A stretch of 6,776 bases of DNA from Nitrospinales bacterium (GCA_023248615.1 JAHFEI010000113.1:1-6776); one strand, 5' to 3'; shown: positions 1 to 6,117, counted from the stretch's first letter. Made by a program: numbers and translations. The notes: generated from the letters alone by a model not told the origin.

Positions 1-2
1 AC

Positions 3-785
3 ATGAACGTGCCGGGAACTAAAAAAGACCCGTACCACGGCTTTATCTACAACAGGGTCAGGCTGATTTTCGTCAGTTGCGCCGAGCTACGCGACAGTGC
101 CTGCAAGTTCCTCCCGGTAAGGCCCGAACAAGTTAGCCTGCTACACTACGGGATGGAAACGGATACCTTCTTTCCCGGCAGGGCGGGTGAATTCCGCCAA
201 AGCCTCGGGCTGGCGCCGGATGACGTGGTAATAGGCGTGTTTTCCCGGCTCGATCCGCAAAAGGGGCAGATAGACGCCGTACGCGCCATGCCACATGTTT
301 TGCGGCAATATCCCAAAGCCCGACTGCTACTGGTGGGGGACGAATCGTTTGACTACCGTGGCATAGAGAAAAAACGGGTCGAGACAGAAGTCGAAAAGCT
401 CGGCATCCGGCATGCCGTGCTTTTTCTGGGATACCAGCAAGACGCGGCAAGAACGCTACACGCAATGGACATCTTCCTCCTCCCGTCTCACTGCGAAACA
501 TATTCCGTAGGGATGATAATGGCCCAACTGTGCGCCCTGCCCGCCGTGGGGACAAATACGGGCGGGACGCCGGAACAACTTGGGTTCGGCGAATATGGGA
601 TTCTGGTGCCACCGGAAGCCCCAAAAGAAATGGCAGATGGTATTATCAAAACACTGGAAGGGATGGATGCCGCAAAACTAAAGGCCCAAAATGCGCGCCG
701 GAACGCGCTTGATATCCACAGCTTCCCCAAAATGCTGAAACGGCTGGAGAAGGAATATCGCCAACTGGCAGGGCAAACGGAATAA
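3..785 (+). CDS. GT4-type (GT-B fold) glycosyltransferase, 5' end missing
   Basis: This is the C-terminal two thirds (260 visible residues) of a glycosyltransferase group 1 protein, which would transfer a sugar from a nucleotide-sugar donor, typically during cell-surface glycan synthesis at the cytoplasmic face. The reading frame is open to the left edge. The ATG at 3 is probably internal, because the text before residue 60 matches the end of an N-terminal acceptor domain, and full-length members have about 350-400 residues. Visible marks are the inter-domain segment with VSCAELRDSA (24-33) and HYGMETDTFFPG (48-59), the donor-site FSRLDPQKG (80-88; R82 and K87 are the usual phosphate-binding pair), LLLVGD (108-113), and PSHCETYSVG (161-170) followed by TNTGGTPE (184-191). 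The second Glu of the family's E-x7-E motif is Met here (E165, then M173). No membrane segment is visible. The next gene starts 19 bp downstream, which suggests co-transcription. Donor and acceptor cannot be read from the sequence. Confidence 0.88.
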   Translation: MNVPGTKKDPYHGFIYNRVRLIFVSCAELRDSACKFLPVRPEQVSLLHYGMETDTFFPGRAGEFRQSLGLAPDDVVIGVFSRLDPQKGQIDAVRAMPHVLRQYPKARLLLVGDESFDYRGIEKKRVETEVEKLGIRHAVLFLGYQQDAARTLHAMDIFLLPSHCETYSVGMIMAQLCALPAVGTNTGGTPEQLGFGEYGILVPPEAPKEMADGIIKTLEGMDAAKLKAQNARRNALDIHSFPKMLKRLEKEYRQLAGQTE

Positions 786-804
786 CCCACAAGAGAAATA
801 TGCA

Positions 805-1236
805 ATGAACAACTACGCCATAGTTGCACTTATAGCGGTATCCCCTATCGGTGAAGAACTTATCTCCATTCCCACAGGCTGGGCGCTGGAAATGCCGCTA
901 TGGCACGTAGTGGCCGTTTCGCTTTTATTTAATTTCCTTCCTGTTCCGGCCATCCTGTCCGCCACAGGATTCATGGAAGGGCACCCGACGATAAAACGGT
1001 TCGTCGACTTTTTCCGCAGGGAGAAGGTCATGGCCATCACCCGCAAATACGGCGCATGGGGCGTGGCGCTTCTGGCTCCCGTCACGGGAGTGTACGCCAC
1101 TACTGTCGCCGCCTGGGCGCTGGGAATGGGAAAAACCAAGGTGATGTTATGCACCATGGCGGGACTAGCCATCTACGCGGCGGGGTGCGTACTGCTGATA
1201 AAACTTGGCTCCGCCGTTGCATCGATATTTTCCTGA
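805..1236 (+). CDS. COG2426 / small multidrug export (Sm_multidrug_ex) family membrane protein
   Basis: This is a 143-residue integral membrane protein. About four hydrophobic segments are visible, near residues 4-22, 33-54, 87-106 and 112-134, with a basic cytoplasmic-type loop at 60-82 (KRFVDFFRREK). The pattern fits the COG2426/PF06695 group: an early Pro-x-x-Glu (SPIGEEL, 13-19), NFLPVP (43-48), a KYG before the third segment (81-83), PVTGVYAT (92-99) and ALGM (105-108). The family is annotated as 'putative small multidrug export protein' on thin evidence, so I would not assert a transported substrate. The start is the ATG at 805, with only a weak AAGAGA ribosome-binding site at 791-796. 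Translation may therefore depend on the glycosyltransferase gene ending 19 bp upstream. The family call is from recognised motifs; the operon assignment is inferred from spacing. Confidence 0.75.
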   Translation: MNNYAIVALIAVSPIGEELISIPTGWALEMPLWHVVAVSLLFNFLPVPAILSATGFMEGHPTIKRFVDFFRREKVMAITRKYGAWGVALLAPVTGVYATTVAAWALGMGKTKVMLCTMAGLAIYAAGCVLLIKLGSAVASIFS

Positions 1237-1260
1237 ATTTCGGAGCCGGGTGAAATTATT

Positions 1261-1311
1261 TTGGCTAATGGAGCCCATCGTTATAAAATGCCAGTGTCGG
1301 CATTATAAAAT
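1261..1311 (+). promoter_or_regulatory. Possible promoter region with duplicated TTATAAAAT
   Basis: The 109-bp gap after the membrane protein gene is AT-rich and holds TTATAAAAT twice, at 1281-1289 and 1303-1311, 22 bp apart. Either copy could supply a sigma-70-like -10 (TATAAA). TTGGCT at 1261-1266 lies 15 bp before the first -10; TTATAA at 1281-1286 lies 17 bp before the second. Between the copies is a 6-bp stem (AATGCC/GGCATT, 1287-1304, 6-nt loop), which may be a small operator or a remnant terminator. A run of T is absent, so a terminator is unlikely. This would drive the small exported protein gene at 1346. The assignment rests on consensus resemblance only. Confidence 0.35.
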
Positions 1312-1345
1312 CTCTCGGATTCCTGTAACCTAGGGAGGGTAACAG

Positions 1346-1678
1346 ATGTCTCGGGTTCTTCTTCGTGGCCTATTGCCCGCTTTGCTTTCCGTTACTCTCT
1401 TCTGCAATCCGTCCTTCGCCGCCAATGACAGGCCGAAAGCCAAGCCGCCCATCATCGTTATTGCGGTAAAAGGAGCGTGGCTTTCTCCTGATGAGAAGGT
1501 GTCTTATCGTGCCGCTGTCGCCAAAGGATTGATGAACATGTACACGGTGTCCAGCGGTGCCGAGGTGGACAAGAAGGTCGGGGAGATATTTGAAAAAGAG
1601 TCCTGGAAAGCTGGCTACAATACTAATAAATGCTTGGTTGCGGTAGCCAAGGAATTCCACATGGGGCCGTTTAACTGA
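1346..1678 (+). CDS. Small exported protein of unknown function
   Basis: This 110-residue protein begins with a clear Sec signal peptide: Arg at 3 and 7, a hydrophobic core at about 8-20, and a probable signal peptidase I site after SFA (residues 23-25). C20 is preceded by Phe, so it does not make a lipobox. The mature part is about 85 residues. It has a beta-like PPIIVIAVKG (34-43), LSPDEKVSYRAAVAKGLMN (46-64), then YTVSSGAEVDKKVGEIFEKES (residues 66-86) and one Cys (C95) before LVAVAKEF. This order (short strand, helix, 'V..SG..V', helix, Cys, short helix) recalls the first part of CsgG/LpoB-like or similar periplasmic domains in multi-domain secreted proteins, but that is only an impression. 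The ribosome-binding site is strong (AGGGAGG, 1332-1338, 7 nt before ATG). No neighbour gives a functional clue. The open reading frame is real by signal peptide, ribosome-binding site and codon pattern. Confidence 0.7.
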   Translation: MSRVLLRGLLPALLSVTLFCNPSFAANDRPKAKPPIIVIAVKGAWLSPDEKVSYRAAVAKGLMNMYTVSSGAEVDKKVGEIFEKESWKAGYNTNKCLVAVAKEFHMGPFN

Positions 1679-1758
1679 CGAGGATTAAGAGCCGGGAAAT
1701 GCTAGAATAGCGGCCTGCACTGGGAAGCGGCGGGGAAATGTCTTTTTGAGATATGACC

Positions 1759-1765
1759 AAGGGGG
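1759..1765 (+). promoter_or_regulatory. Ribosome-binding site that sets the start of the peroxiredoxin-like gene
   Basis: AAGGGGG lies 4 nt before the ATG at 1770. The reading frame is open further up to a TTG at 1746, but that codon has no comparable site, and the conserved family start (RIGTKAPDF) begins directly after the ATG at 1770. Confidence 0.65.
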
Positions 1766-1769
1766 TTCC

Positions 1770-2297
1770 ATGCGCATCGGTACAAAAGCTCCGGATTTTG
1801 ACCTGCCGGATATTGACGGCAAAAACACCAGTTTGCAATCGCTGGCGGCAGGGAAAACTGCAATAGCCATTGTTTTTACCTGCAACCATTGCCCCTATTC
1901 CGTAGCCTACGAGGAGCGGCTTAAAAAGTTGCAAGCGCAGTATGCGGACAAAGGGGTTGTGTTTGTGGCCATAAACCCCGACAACGAGGACAGGCACCCC
2001 GAAGATACGTTCGACAGCATGAAAAAGCATGCCGCCGAAAAGGGATGGAACTTCCACTATCTGCGCGACAAAACAGGCGAAATATCCGGGGCATACGGAG
2101 CCAAGGTAGTCCCGGAAGTTTTTTTGGCCGATTCGGCGGGAAACATAAGGTACACGGGAAGGATAGACGATTGCTGGCAGAGCGCCAAGCGGGTAAAGCG
2201 CCACGACCTTAGGGAAGCGATAGAAGACATTTTGCACAACCGGGACGTGGCGGTAAAAACAACCACTCCCATCGGTTGCGCCATAAAACGGGAATGA
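1770..2297 (+). CDS. Thioredoxin-fold peroxiredoxin-like protein (AhpC/TSA, PRX_like1 type)
   Basis: This 175-residue protein without a signal peptide is probably cytoplasmic. It has the redoxin layout: KAPDFDLPDIDG at 6-17, a beta strand leading to the redox motif C38-N-H-C41 followed by PYS, VVFVAINPDNED at 63-74, and a cis-Pro region VVPEVFLAD at 113-121. RIDDCWQ (131-137) and the C-terminal TPIGCAIK (166-173) are hallmarks of the PRX_like1 subgroup, in which the CNHCP motif is common. C135 and C170 are additional cysteines that could take part in resolving disulfides. The family is linked to thiol-dependent peroxide or disulfide chemistry, but the precise substrate is not established for this subgroup. 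It is separated from its neighbours by 91 bp (from 1678) and 50 bp, so it is probably not tightly coupled to them. TAGAAT at 1703-1708 could be a -10, but no convincing -35 accompanies it. Confidence 0.85.
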   Translation: MRIGTKAPDFDLPDIDGKNTSLQSLAAGKTAIAIVFTCNHCPYSVAYEERLKKLQAQYADKGVVFVAINPDNEDRHPEDTFDSMKKHAAEKGWNFHYLRDKTGEISGAYGAKVVPEVFLADSAGNIRYTGRIDDCWQSAKRVKRHDLREAIEDILHNRDVAVKTTTPIGCAIKRE

Positions 2298-2347
2298 ACT
2301 TTTCCTTACCCGTTGCGAAACCATCCGCATAGGTTTAACATCTGGTC

Positions 2348-3265
2348 ATGGCGTCTGACGCGGTACTGGAAAGCTTCCTGAAATACGTGGCAGTGGAGAA
2401 AAATTTTTCCGCCCACACCCTCAAATGCTACACGCTGGACATAGCACAGTTCTCCGGTTTTGCCCGCGCAAAAGGCCTTTGCAAAAATAACGGCGATGTG
2501 GATTATGCCGCAGTAGACTCCGACCATATCCGCGCTTTCGCGGCAGACATGCACCGCCGCAAGATGGGCCCCGCCACCAGAGAGCGCAAGCTGTGCGCAC
2601 TACGCACATTTTTCAAATACCTTGTACGGCAAGGGATAGCTACGGGAAATCCCGCGTCTTCCATCACCACCCCAAAAAAACCGCAACAAAGGCCACGCGC
2701 AATGGATGTGGACGAGGCCTGCGCCATGGTGGAATCGGCTGTGCCGGAAGACGACCCGGCGCAAATGCGCGATCGCGCCATTTTGGAGCTTTTCTACGGA
2801 TGTGGCATGCGCATAAGCGAATTACACGGGCTGAACCGCCATGATTTCGACTCCGACTCCAAAACAATCCGGGTGATGGGAAAGGGAAGCAAGGAGCGGA
2901 TGCTACCGGTGGGGCGCAAAGCGATGGAAGCGCTGACGGCACTGCTATCTTCCGTAAAAGCGGAAAACAGCCCGATTTTTTGTTCCGCGCGGGGCGGGCG
3001 GCTTGGCATCCGTTCCATCTACAATGTGGTCATCAAGTACGCACACAAATCCGGAGCGCCTATGGATGTTTCGCCGCACACCATGCGCCACTCGTTCGCC
3101 ACGCATATGTTGGGTAGCGGAGCAGACCTGCGCGTAATACAGGAGTTGCTGGGGCACGAATCGCTAGCCACCACCCAGAAATATACCCACATCGGGATAG
3201 AACACCTTATACGGGTGCATGACGACGCCCACCCGCACGCGAAGCTGGGCAAAAAAGACAAATAG
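2348..3265 (+). CDS. xerC: Tyrosine recombinase XerC
   Basis: This 305-residue protein has the usual length and domain order of XerC/XerD: an N-terminal SAM-like DNA-binding domain (about 5-95; EKNFSAHTLKCYTLDI) and a C-terminal catalytic domain (about 118-300). All six catalytic residues are visible: R155 (GMRISE), K179 (MGKGSKER), H244 and R247 (PHTMRHSFATHML), H270 (ELLGHESL) and nucleophile Y279 (TTQKYTH). The text HSFATHML, QELLGH and the closing AHPHAK match XerC better than XerD. Xer proteins resolve chromosome dimers at dif during division, acting with FtsK. No dif-like 28-mer was seen in this window. The start is the ATG at 2348: an in-frame TAA at 2336-2338 leaves no earlier ATG, GTG or TTG. 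The ribosome-binding site is poor. There are no flanking mobile elements, so a housekeeping role is more likely than an integron or phage integrase. Confidence 0.93.
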   Translation: MASDAVLESFLKYVAVEKNFSAHTLKCYTLDIAQFSGFARAKGLCKNNGDVDYAAVDSDHIRAFAADMHRRKMGPATRERKLCALRTFFKYLVRQGIATGNPASSITTPKKPQQRPRAMDVDEACAMVESAVPEDDPAQMRDRAILELFYGCGMRISELHGLNRHDFDSDSKTIRVMGKGSKERMLPVGRKAMEALTALLSSVKAENSPIFCSARGGRLGIRSIYNVVIKYAHKSGAPMDVSPHTMRHSFATHMLGSGADLRVIQELLGHESLATTQKYTHIGIEHLIRVHDDAHPHAKLGKKDK

Positions 3266-3296
3266 CCGGGCAATGCCACTGTCGCACAATCCCGGC
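3265..3296 (+). other. Imperfect stem-loop at the end of xerC
   Basis: GCCGGG (3265-3270, overlapping the last base of the xerC stop) can pair with CCCGGC (3291-3296), and an inner TGC (3274-3276) with GCA (3284-3286). There is no T run after it. It might act as an mRNA 3' end structure, but chance formation in GC-rich DNA is possible. Confidence 0.25.
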
Positions 3297-3317
3297 GCCC
3301 CTCCACCACACGGCAGG

Positions 3318-3333
3318 CGGCAGAGCCGATTTT
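3318..3333 (+). terminator. Weak intrinsic terminator candidate between xerC and argB
   Basis: A 4-bp stem CGGC/GCCG with an AGA loop (3318-3328) is followed by ATTTT (3329-3333). The stem is short, so efficiency would be low. The same AT-rich stretch contains TTTAAT (3331-3336), a possible -10 for argB, but no matching -35 lies 16-18 bp upstream. Confidence 0.22.
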
Positions 3334-3346
3334 AATTGCGGCGAAA

Positions 3347-3353
3347 AAGGGGA
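3347..3353 (+). promoter_or_regulatory. Ribosome-binding site of argB; start ambiguous
   Basis: AAGGGGA lies 6 nt before an in-frame TTG (3360) and 12 nt before the ATG at 3366. The spacing favours the TTG, the codon identity favours the ATG; the two starts differ by only two residues. A third ATG at 3375 is too far from the site. The earliest in-frame TTG (3336) lies upstream of the site and is excluded. Confidence 0.5.
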
Positions 3354-3365
3354 TATACTTTGGCA

Positions 3366-4262
3366 ATGGCAAACATGAACGTTGAGGAACTGGTAAAAAA
3401 AGCCGGGATTCTGCTGGAATCGCTCCCCTACCTGCGGGCGTTTGCCGGGAAAACCATAGTCATCAAATACGGCGGTGCCGCGATGGTGCAGGAAGATTTG
3501 AAGGCAAGCTTTGCGCAGGATATCACGCTGATGAAATACATAGGCATAGACCCGGTAGTGGTGCATGGCGGCGGCCCGCAGATAGGCAAGACACTGGAGC
3601 GGATGGGAATAAAAAGCCGCTTTGTGGATGGACACCGCGTTTCCGAAGGGGAGACCCTGGACGTAGTAGAGATGGTGCTGGTAGGCAAGGTGAATAAGGA
3701 AATAGTATCGCTTATCTCCGAAGCCGGAGGCAGGGCCGTTGGATTAAGCGGCAAGGACGGCAGGCTGGTAGAGGCGGAAAAAATGCTGATAACAAAGCCT
3801 ACCGAAGACGTGGACAGGCCGGAGATTATAGATATCGGCATGGTGGGCCGAGTGACGAAAATAAATACGGAAATACTGGTTACGCTAGATAGGGACAACT
3901 TCATCCCTGTGATAGCTCCGGTGGGCGCGGGAGCTGGCGGACAAACGTACAACATAAACGCCGATACCGTGGCGGCGGAAATAGCAACCGCGCTGAAGGC
4001 GGAAAAACTGGTGCTACTTACCGACACCGCCGGGATATGGGGTGCGGACAAGGAACTTATCCCTTCGCTGGACGCGAAGACGATAAACGAAATGGTGCGC
4101 TCCGGCGTCATCGCTGGCGGGATGTTGCCAAAAGTGAAGGCGTGCATGCGGGCGCTGGAGGGCGGAGTGAAAAAAACGCACATAATAGACGGGCGCGTGC
4201 GGCACTCGGTGCTACTGGAGATTTTTACCGACCAAGGGATAGGAACACAGATAACGCTTTAG
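3366..4262 (+). CDS. argB: N-acetylglutamate kinase (ArgB)
   Basis: This protein phosphorylates N-acetyl-L-glutamate with ATP, the second step of bacterial arginine (ornithine) biosynthesis, in the cytoplasm. It has 298 residues and the full amino acid kinase fold: IVIKYGG (31-37; K34 for phosphate binding), VVVHGGGPQIG (64-74), HRVSEGETLDVVEMVLVGKVNKEIV (residues 90-114, substrate site), VGLSGKDG (125-132), YNINADTVAAE (195-205; D200 catalytic), LLTDTAGI (217-224), GGMLPKV (251-257; K256) and the end THIIDGRVRHSVLLEIFTDQGIGT (residues 271-294). The N-terminal extension before the kinase core (about residues 4-28, VEELVKKAGILLESLPYLRAF) is the helix that links dimers into hexamers in arginine-inhibited enzymes; the short E. 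coli enzyme (258 residues) lacks it. Feedback inhibition by arginine is therefore expected. No other arg gene is in the window. ATA codes 19 of 29 isoleucines. Confidence 0.96.
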   Translation: MANMNVEELVKKAGILLESLPYLRAFAGKTIVIKYGGAAMVQEDLKASFAQDITLMKYIGIDPVVVHGGGPQIGKTLERMGIKSRFVDGHRVSEGETLDVVEMVLVGKVNKEIVSLISEAGGRAVGLSGKDGRLVEAEKMLITKPTEDVDRPEIIDIGMVGRVTKINTEILVTLDRDNFIPVIAPVGAGAGGQTYNINADTVAAEIATALKAEKLVLLTDTAGIWGADKELIPSLDAKTINEMVRSGVIAGGMLPKVKACMRALEGGVKKTHIIDGRVRHSVLLEIFTDQGIGTQITL

Positions 4263-4305
4263 TGTAGTGTCCCAGCATTCCCTTTACAGTATGTAACGTG
4301 CATCA

Positions 4306-4336
4306 CCCCGCCGCATCCTTTCCGGAAGCGGCGAGG
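4306..4336. terminator. Stem-loop between convergent argB and porin genes
   Basis: The arms CC(C)CGCCGC(A)TCC and GGA(A)GCGGCG(A)GG can pair in 11 base pairs with two mismatches, around a TTTCC loop at 4319-4323. The structure lies 43 bp after the argB stop and 15 bp after the porin stop (minus strand), where a shared bidirectional terminator would be expected. There is no T run on either strand, so it would not be a classical intrinsic terminator. It may instead protect the 3' ends of both messages. Confidence 0.4.
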
Positions 4337-4351
4337 CATCAAGCTATTTGC

Positions 4352-6055
4352 TTAGAGTTGTATCTCGAAGCGCAGGAACCCGACATTAACCGAGCTGACC
4401 GCAGGATCGCCGCCCGGATTTTTAATCCACTGGAACGATGGACGTATGGCGAGCCACGATGTGGCAACAAGGCGGTATGTCAGCTCGTATGCTACTTCCG
4501 TATCCACGTGTGTTTTTGCATTTGCCACGCCAAAGCCAAGGTCATCCACACTGCGGGTAGGTATTAAGCCGTGCAGGTGGATACCATAGCCCATATAGCC
4601 GGTAATAGCATTGCGATCCTCGGGAACCGAGCCATACTGCAAGAAAACGCTGGCGGAACTATGTTCGGCATTGTCGAACTGGAAAACTTCCTGGTCTATG
4701 ATGCCGTACATGCCGTTATCATCGCTAAAAGTAACACCGCCATAGGTCTTCTCGGCGGAATGCCGCCAGTAGCCGACCTTATAATCGCTCGCGCCTTTTA
4801 TATAGCCAGCTTCCGCTATCGTCATGTTCCCATCGGAAGATTTCCATTCACGCGTTGAGGGGTCGCCGTCATAAACGGCGGCCTGTACGTACACGTTCTC
4901 CACCGGCTTCACTCGCAGGCGCACACCCAAGCCCGCCTGGGGGAAAATAGAAACTGGCACGTTGCCGGAAATCTCCGGTTCGATGCCGAACGAGGAGTTA
5001 AGGAATATCGTGGCGTTGGTGGAAATACAGAATTCCGAATTAAGGTTGTGCAGGCCGGCGAGAGCCGATACCGCGCCGTCGGCGAAGTCCTGGTTGTACC
5101 ACGCTTCGTTAACGATGAATTGGTCTTTGGGGACGCTGATGTTGCTGGCGCCCTGCAGGTCGCCTATCATGCGGGACGATGGGTTGCTCCCGTGGTTGCG
5201 CAAACCGTATACCCAAAAGGTACCGCCCTTCCAAAGCCCGGCTTTCTCCGTATCAACATTCATGGTCAAATCAAGATTGTCGTGATAGATGGTTTCGGAC
5301 TTGGTCGGCGTTCCGGCCAGATAAGTGTGTGCAAATTCTCCGGTGTAAACGCCTTTTATCGTCACGCCGTTAGCTTCCAGTTTATCCCGCAACCCGCCCC
5401 AGTTTCCGGTTATGCCAACAGGGGCAACGAGCCCTTCCTCGTGTTCATGGATTTTGGCTTCTTTTTCCGCCGAGCCGACGGTGCCAGCAAAACCAGGTTT
5501 TTCGCTACTTGGGGAGGGTTTTGGTGCCGCCTCTTGCGCCTTGGGAGCTTCGACTTTCGGTGCCGGAGCCGCTGGCGGAGCGGGAGGCGGCGGTGGCTCC
5601 TGCGCTTGGGGCGCTTCTACTTTAGGCGCGGGCGGCGGTGGTTCTTCTGCTTTGGGCGCTTCGACTTTAGGCTCCGGCGCCGCTACCGGTGCTGGCGCAA
5701 CTTCCTCTGGCGGTGCGGGAGGCGGCGGTGGTTCTTCTGCTTTGGGCGCCTCGACTTTAGGCTCTGGTGCCGCTGGCGGTGTTGGCGCAGGCTCATGGGC
5801 TTTTGGCGCTGATGCCTTTGGCTCCGCAGGCGCTTTCGGCTTGGCTACTTTGGCCGCGGCCGGTTTCGCCGCAGGCGCTTTCGGAGCAACCGCTTTTGGA
5901 GCATCTACCTTTGGCGCAGGCTTATCAGACGATGGATGGGCCTTATCCCACATTTCCTGGAAAGACAGTTCCTTTTGCTCTTCTGCCAAAGCGTTACCGC
6001 TAACAACCGACAGGAAAACAAACACCAAAACCAAGCTTTTCACATTCACCAACAT
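4352..6055 (-). CDS. OprB-family carbohydrate-selective porin with long Pro/Ala-rich repeat linker
   Basis: The product has 567 residues. A Sec signal peptide (1-24, cleavage after ALA) is followed by a short acidic segment with FQEMWDKAH (32-40). A low-complexity linker follows at about 45-186, rich in Pro, Ala, Lys and Glu. Then comes an OprB-type beta-barrel from about 213: ITGNWGGLRDKLEANGV (215-231), LWKGGTFWVYGL (274-285), a NEAWYNQDF segment (316-324), NSEFCIST (339-346), FLNSSFG (351-357), GLGVRLRVKP (375-384) and VQAAVYDGDP (390-399). The C-terminus (VGFLRFEIQL) alternates hydrophobic residues like a last outer-membrane strand but ends in Leu rather than Phe. OprB porins pass sugars or other small solutes across the outer membrane; this one's substrate is not known. 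The chosen start has a GGAGGGG site just upstream; an ATG six codons earlier lacks one. The gene is convergent with argB and divergent from a cytochrome gene. Confidence 0.87.
   Translation of the reverse strand: MLVNVKSLVLVFVFLSVVSGNALAEEQKELSFQEMWDKAHPSSDKPAPKVDAPKAVAPKAPAAKPAAAKVAKPKAPAEPKASAPKAHEPAPTPPAAPEPKVEAPKAEEPPPPPAPPEEVAPAPVAAPEPKVEAPKAEEPPPPAPKVEAPQAQEPPPPPAPPAAPAPKVEAPKAQEAAPKPSPSSEKPGFAGTVGSAEKEAKIHEHEEGLVAPVGITGNWGGLRDKLEANGVTIKGVYTGEFAHTYLAGTPTKSETIYHDNLDLTMNVDTEKAGLWKGGTFWVYGLRNHGSNPSSRMIGDLQGASNISVPKDQFIVNEAWYNQDFADGAVSALAGLHNLNSEFCISTNATIFLNSSFGIEPEISGNVPVSIFPQAGLGVRLRVKPVENVYVQAAVYDGDPSTREWKSSDGNMTIAEAGYIKGASDYKVGYWRHSAEKTYGGVTFSDDNGMYGIIDQEVFQFDNAEHSSASVFLQYGSVPEDRNAITGYMGYGIHLHGLIPTRSVDDLGFGVANAKTHVDTEVAYELTYRLVATSWLAIRPSFQWIKNPGGDPAVSSVNVGFLRFEIQL
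5519..5776 (-). repeat. Tandem repeats coding the porin linker
   Basis: Residues 94-179 of the porin contain four copies of PKVEAP(K/Q)A(E/Q)E, starting at about residues 99, 129, 144 and 166, mostly followed by a Pro run and Ala-Pro. At DNA level 5631-5684 and 5721-5774 are 51/54 identical, exactly 90 bp (30 codons) apart. The three differences are T/C transitions. Shorter, more divergent copies lie at 5519-5630. A degenerate Lys-Ala-Pro stretch continues towards the N-terminus (residues 46-90). Such DNA can gain or lose units by slippage or recombination. Confidence 0.85.
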
Positions 6056-6057
6056 AA

Positions 6058-6064
6058 CCCCTCC
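6058..6064 (-). promoter_or_regulatory. Ribosome-binding site that sets the porin start
   Basis: On the minus strand GGAGGGG (6064 down to 6058) precedes the ATG at 6055; the GGAGG core is 4 nt from it. The upstream in-frame ATG (6073-6071) has no such site and would contain this one inside its coding region. Its choice would add six residues before the signal peptide. Confidence 0.7.
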
Positions 6065-6088
6065 GATTGACATTGTACGCCCCTGTAA

Positions 6089-6117
6089 AGCTTACGGACA
6101 TATGGAATATGAGTCAA
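6089..6117 (-). promoter_or_regulatory. Candidate sigma-70 promoter of the porin gene, with a dyad in the spacer
   Basis: On the minus strand TTGACT (6117-6112, 5/6 to the -35 consensus) is followed after 17 bp by TAAGCT (6094-6089, a weak -10, 3/6). Transcription would start near 6082, giving a leader of about 27 nt. The spacer contains the dyad CATAT-(3)-ATATG (6099-6111), a plausible operator position. The weak -10 fits a promoter needing an activator. This is consensus matching only. Confidence 0.4.

Noticed and set aside
1671..2330. 219-codon minus-strand open frame opposite the peroxiredoxin-like gene
   Set aside because: It covers the redoxin gene in antisense and has no recognisable motif; the plus-strand product is a clear family member.
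2318..2336. AAACC/GGTTT inverted repeat before xerC, considered as a dif-like or operator site
   Set aside because: Five-bp arms with a 9-nt loop are too weak, and there is no resemblance to the 28-bp dif consensus.
2348..3265. Possibility that the tyrosine recombinase marks a mobile element or integron
   Set aside because: Length, catalytic motifs and C-terminal AHPHAK fit housekeeping XerC; no attachment repeats, cassettes or phage genes flank it.
1287..3284. Near-identical 13-mers AATGCCAGTGTCG (1287-1299) and AATGCCACTGTCG (3272-3284), both between genes
   Set aside because: A 12/13 match is expected several times by chance among all pairs in a window of this size, and the flanks do not match.
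3428..4183. 251-codon open frame opposite argB
   Set aside because: Its Ser/Thr/Pro-rich translation shows no family resemblance; argB on the plus strand has every catalytic motif.
5048..5812. Arg/Gly/Phe-rich open frame (254 codons) on the plus strand
   Set aside because: Another antisense shadow of the porin gene, with low-complexity translation and no ribosome-binding site or domain.
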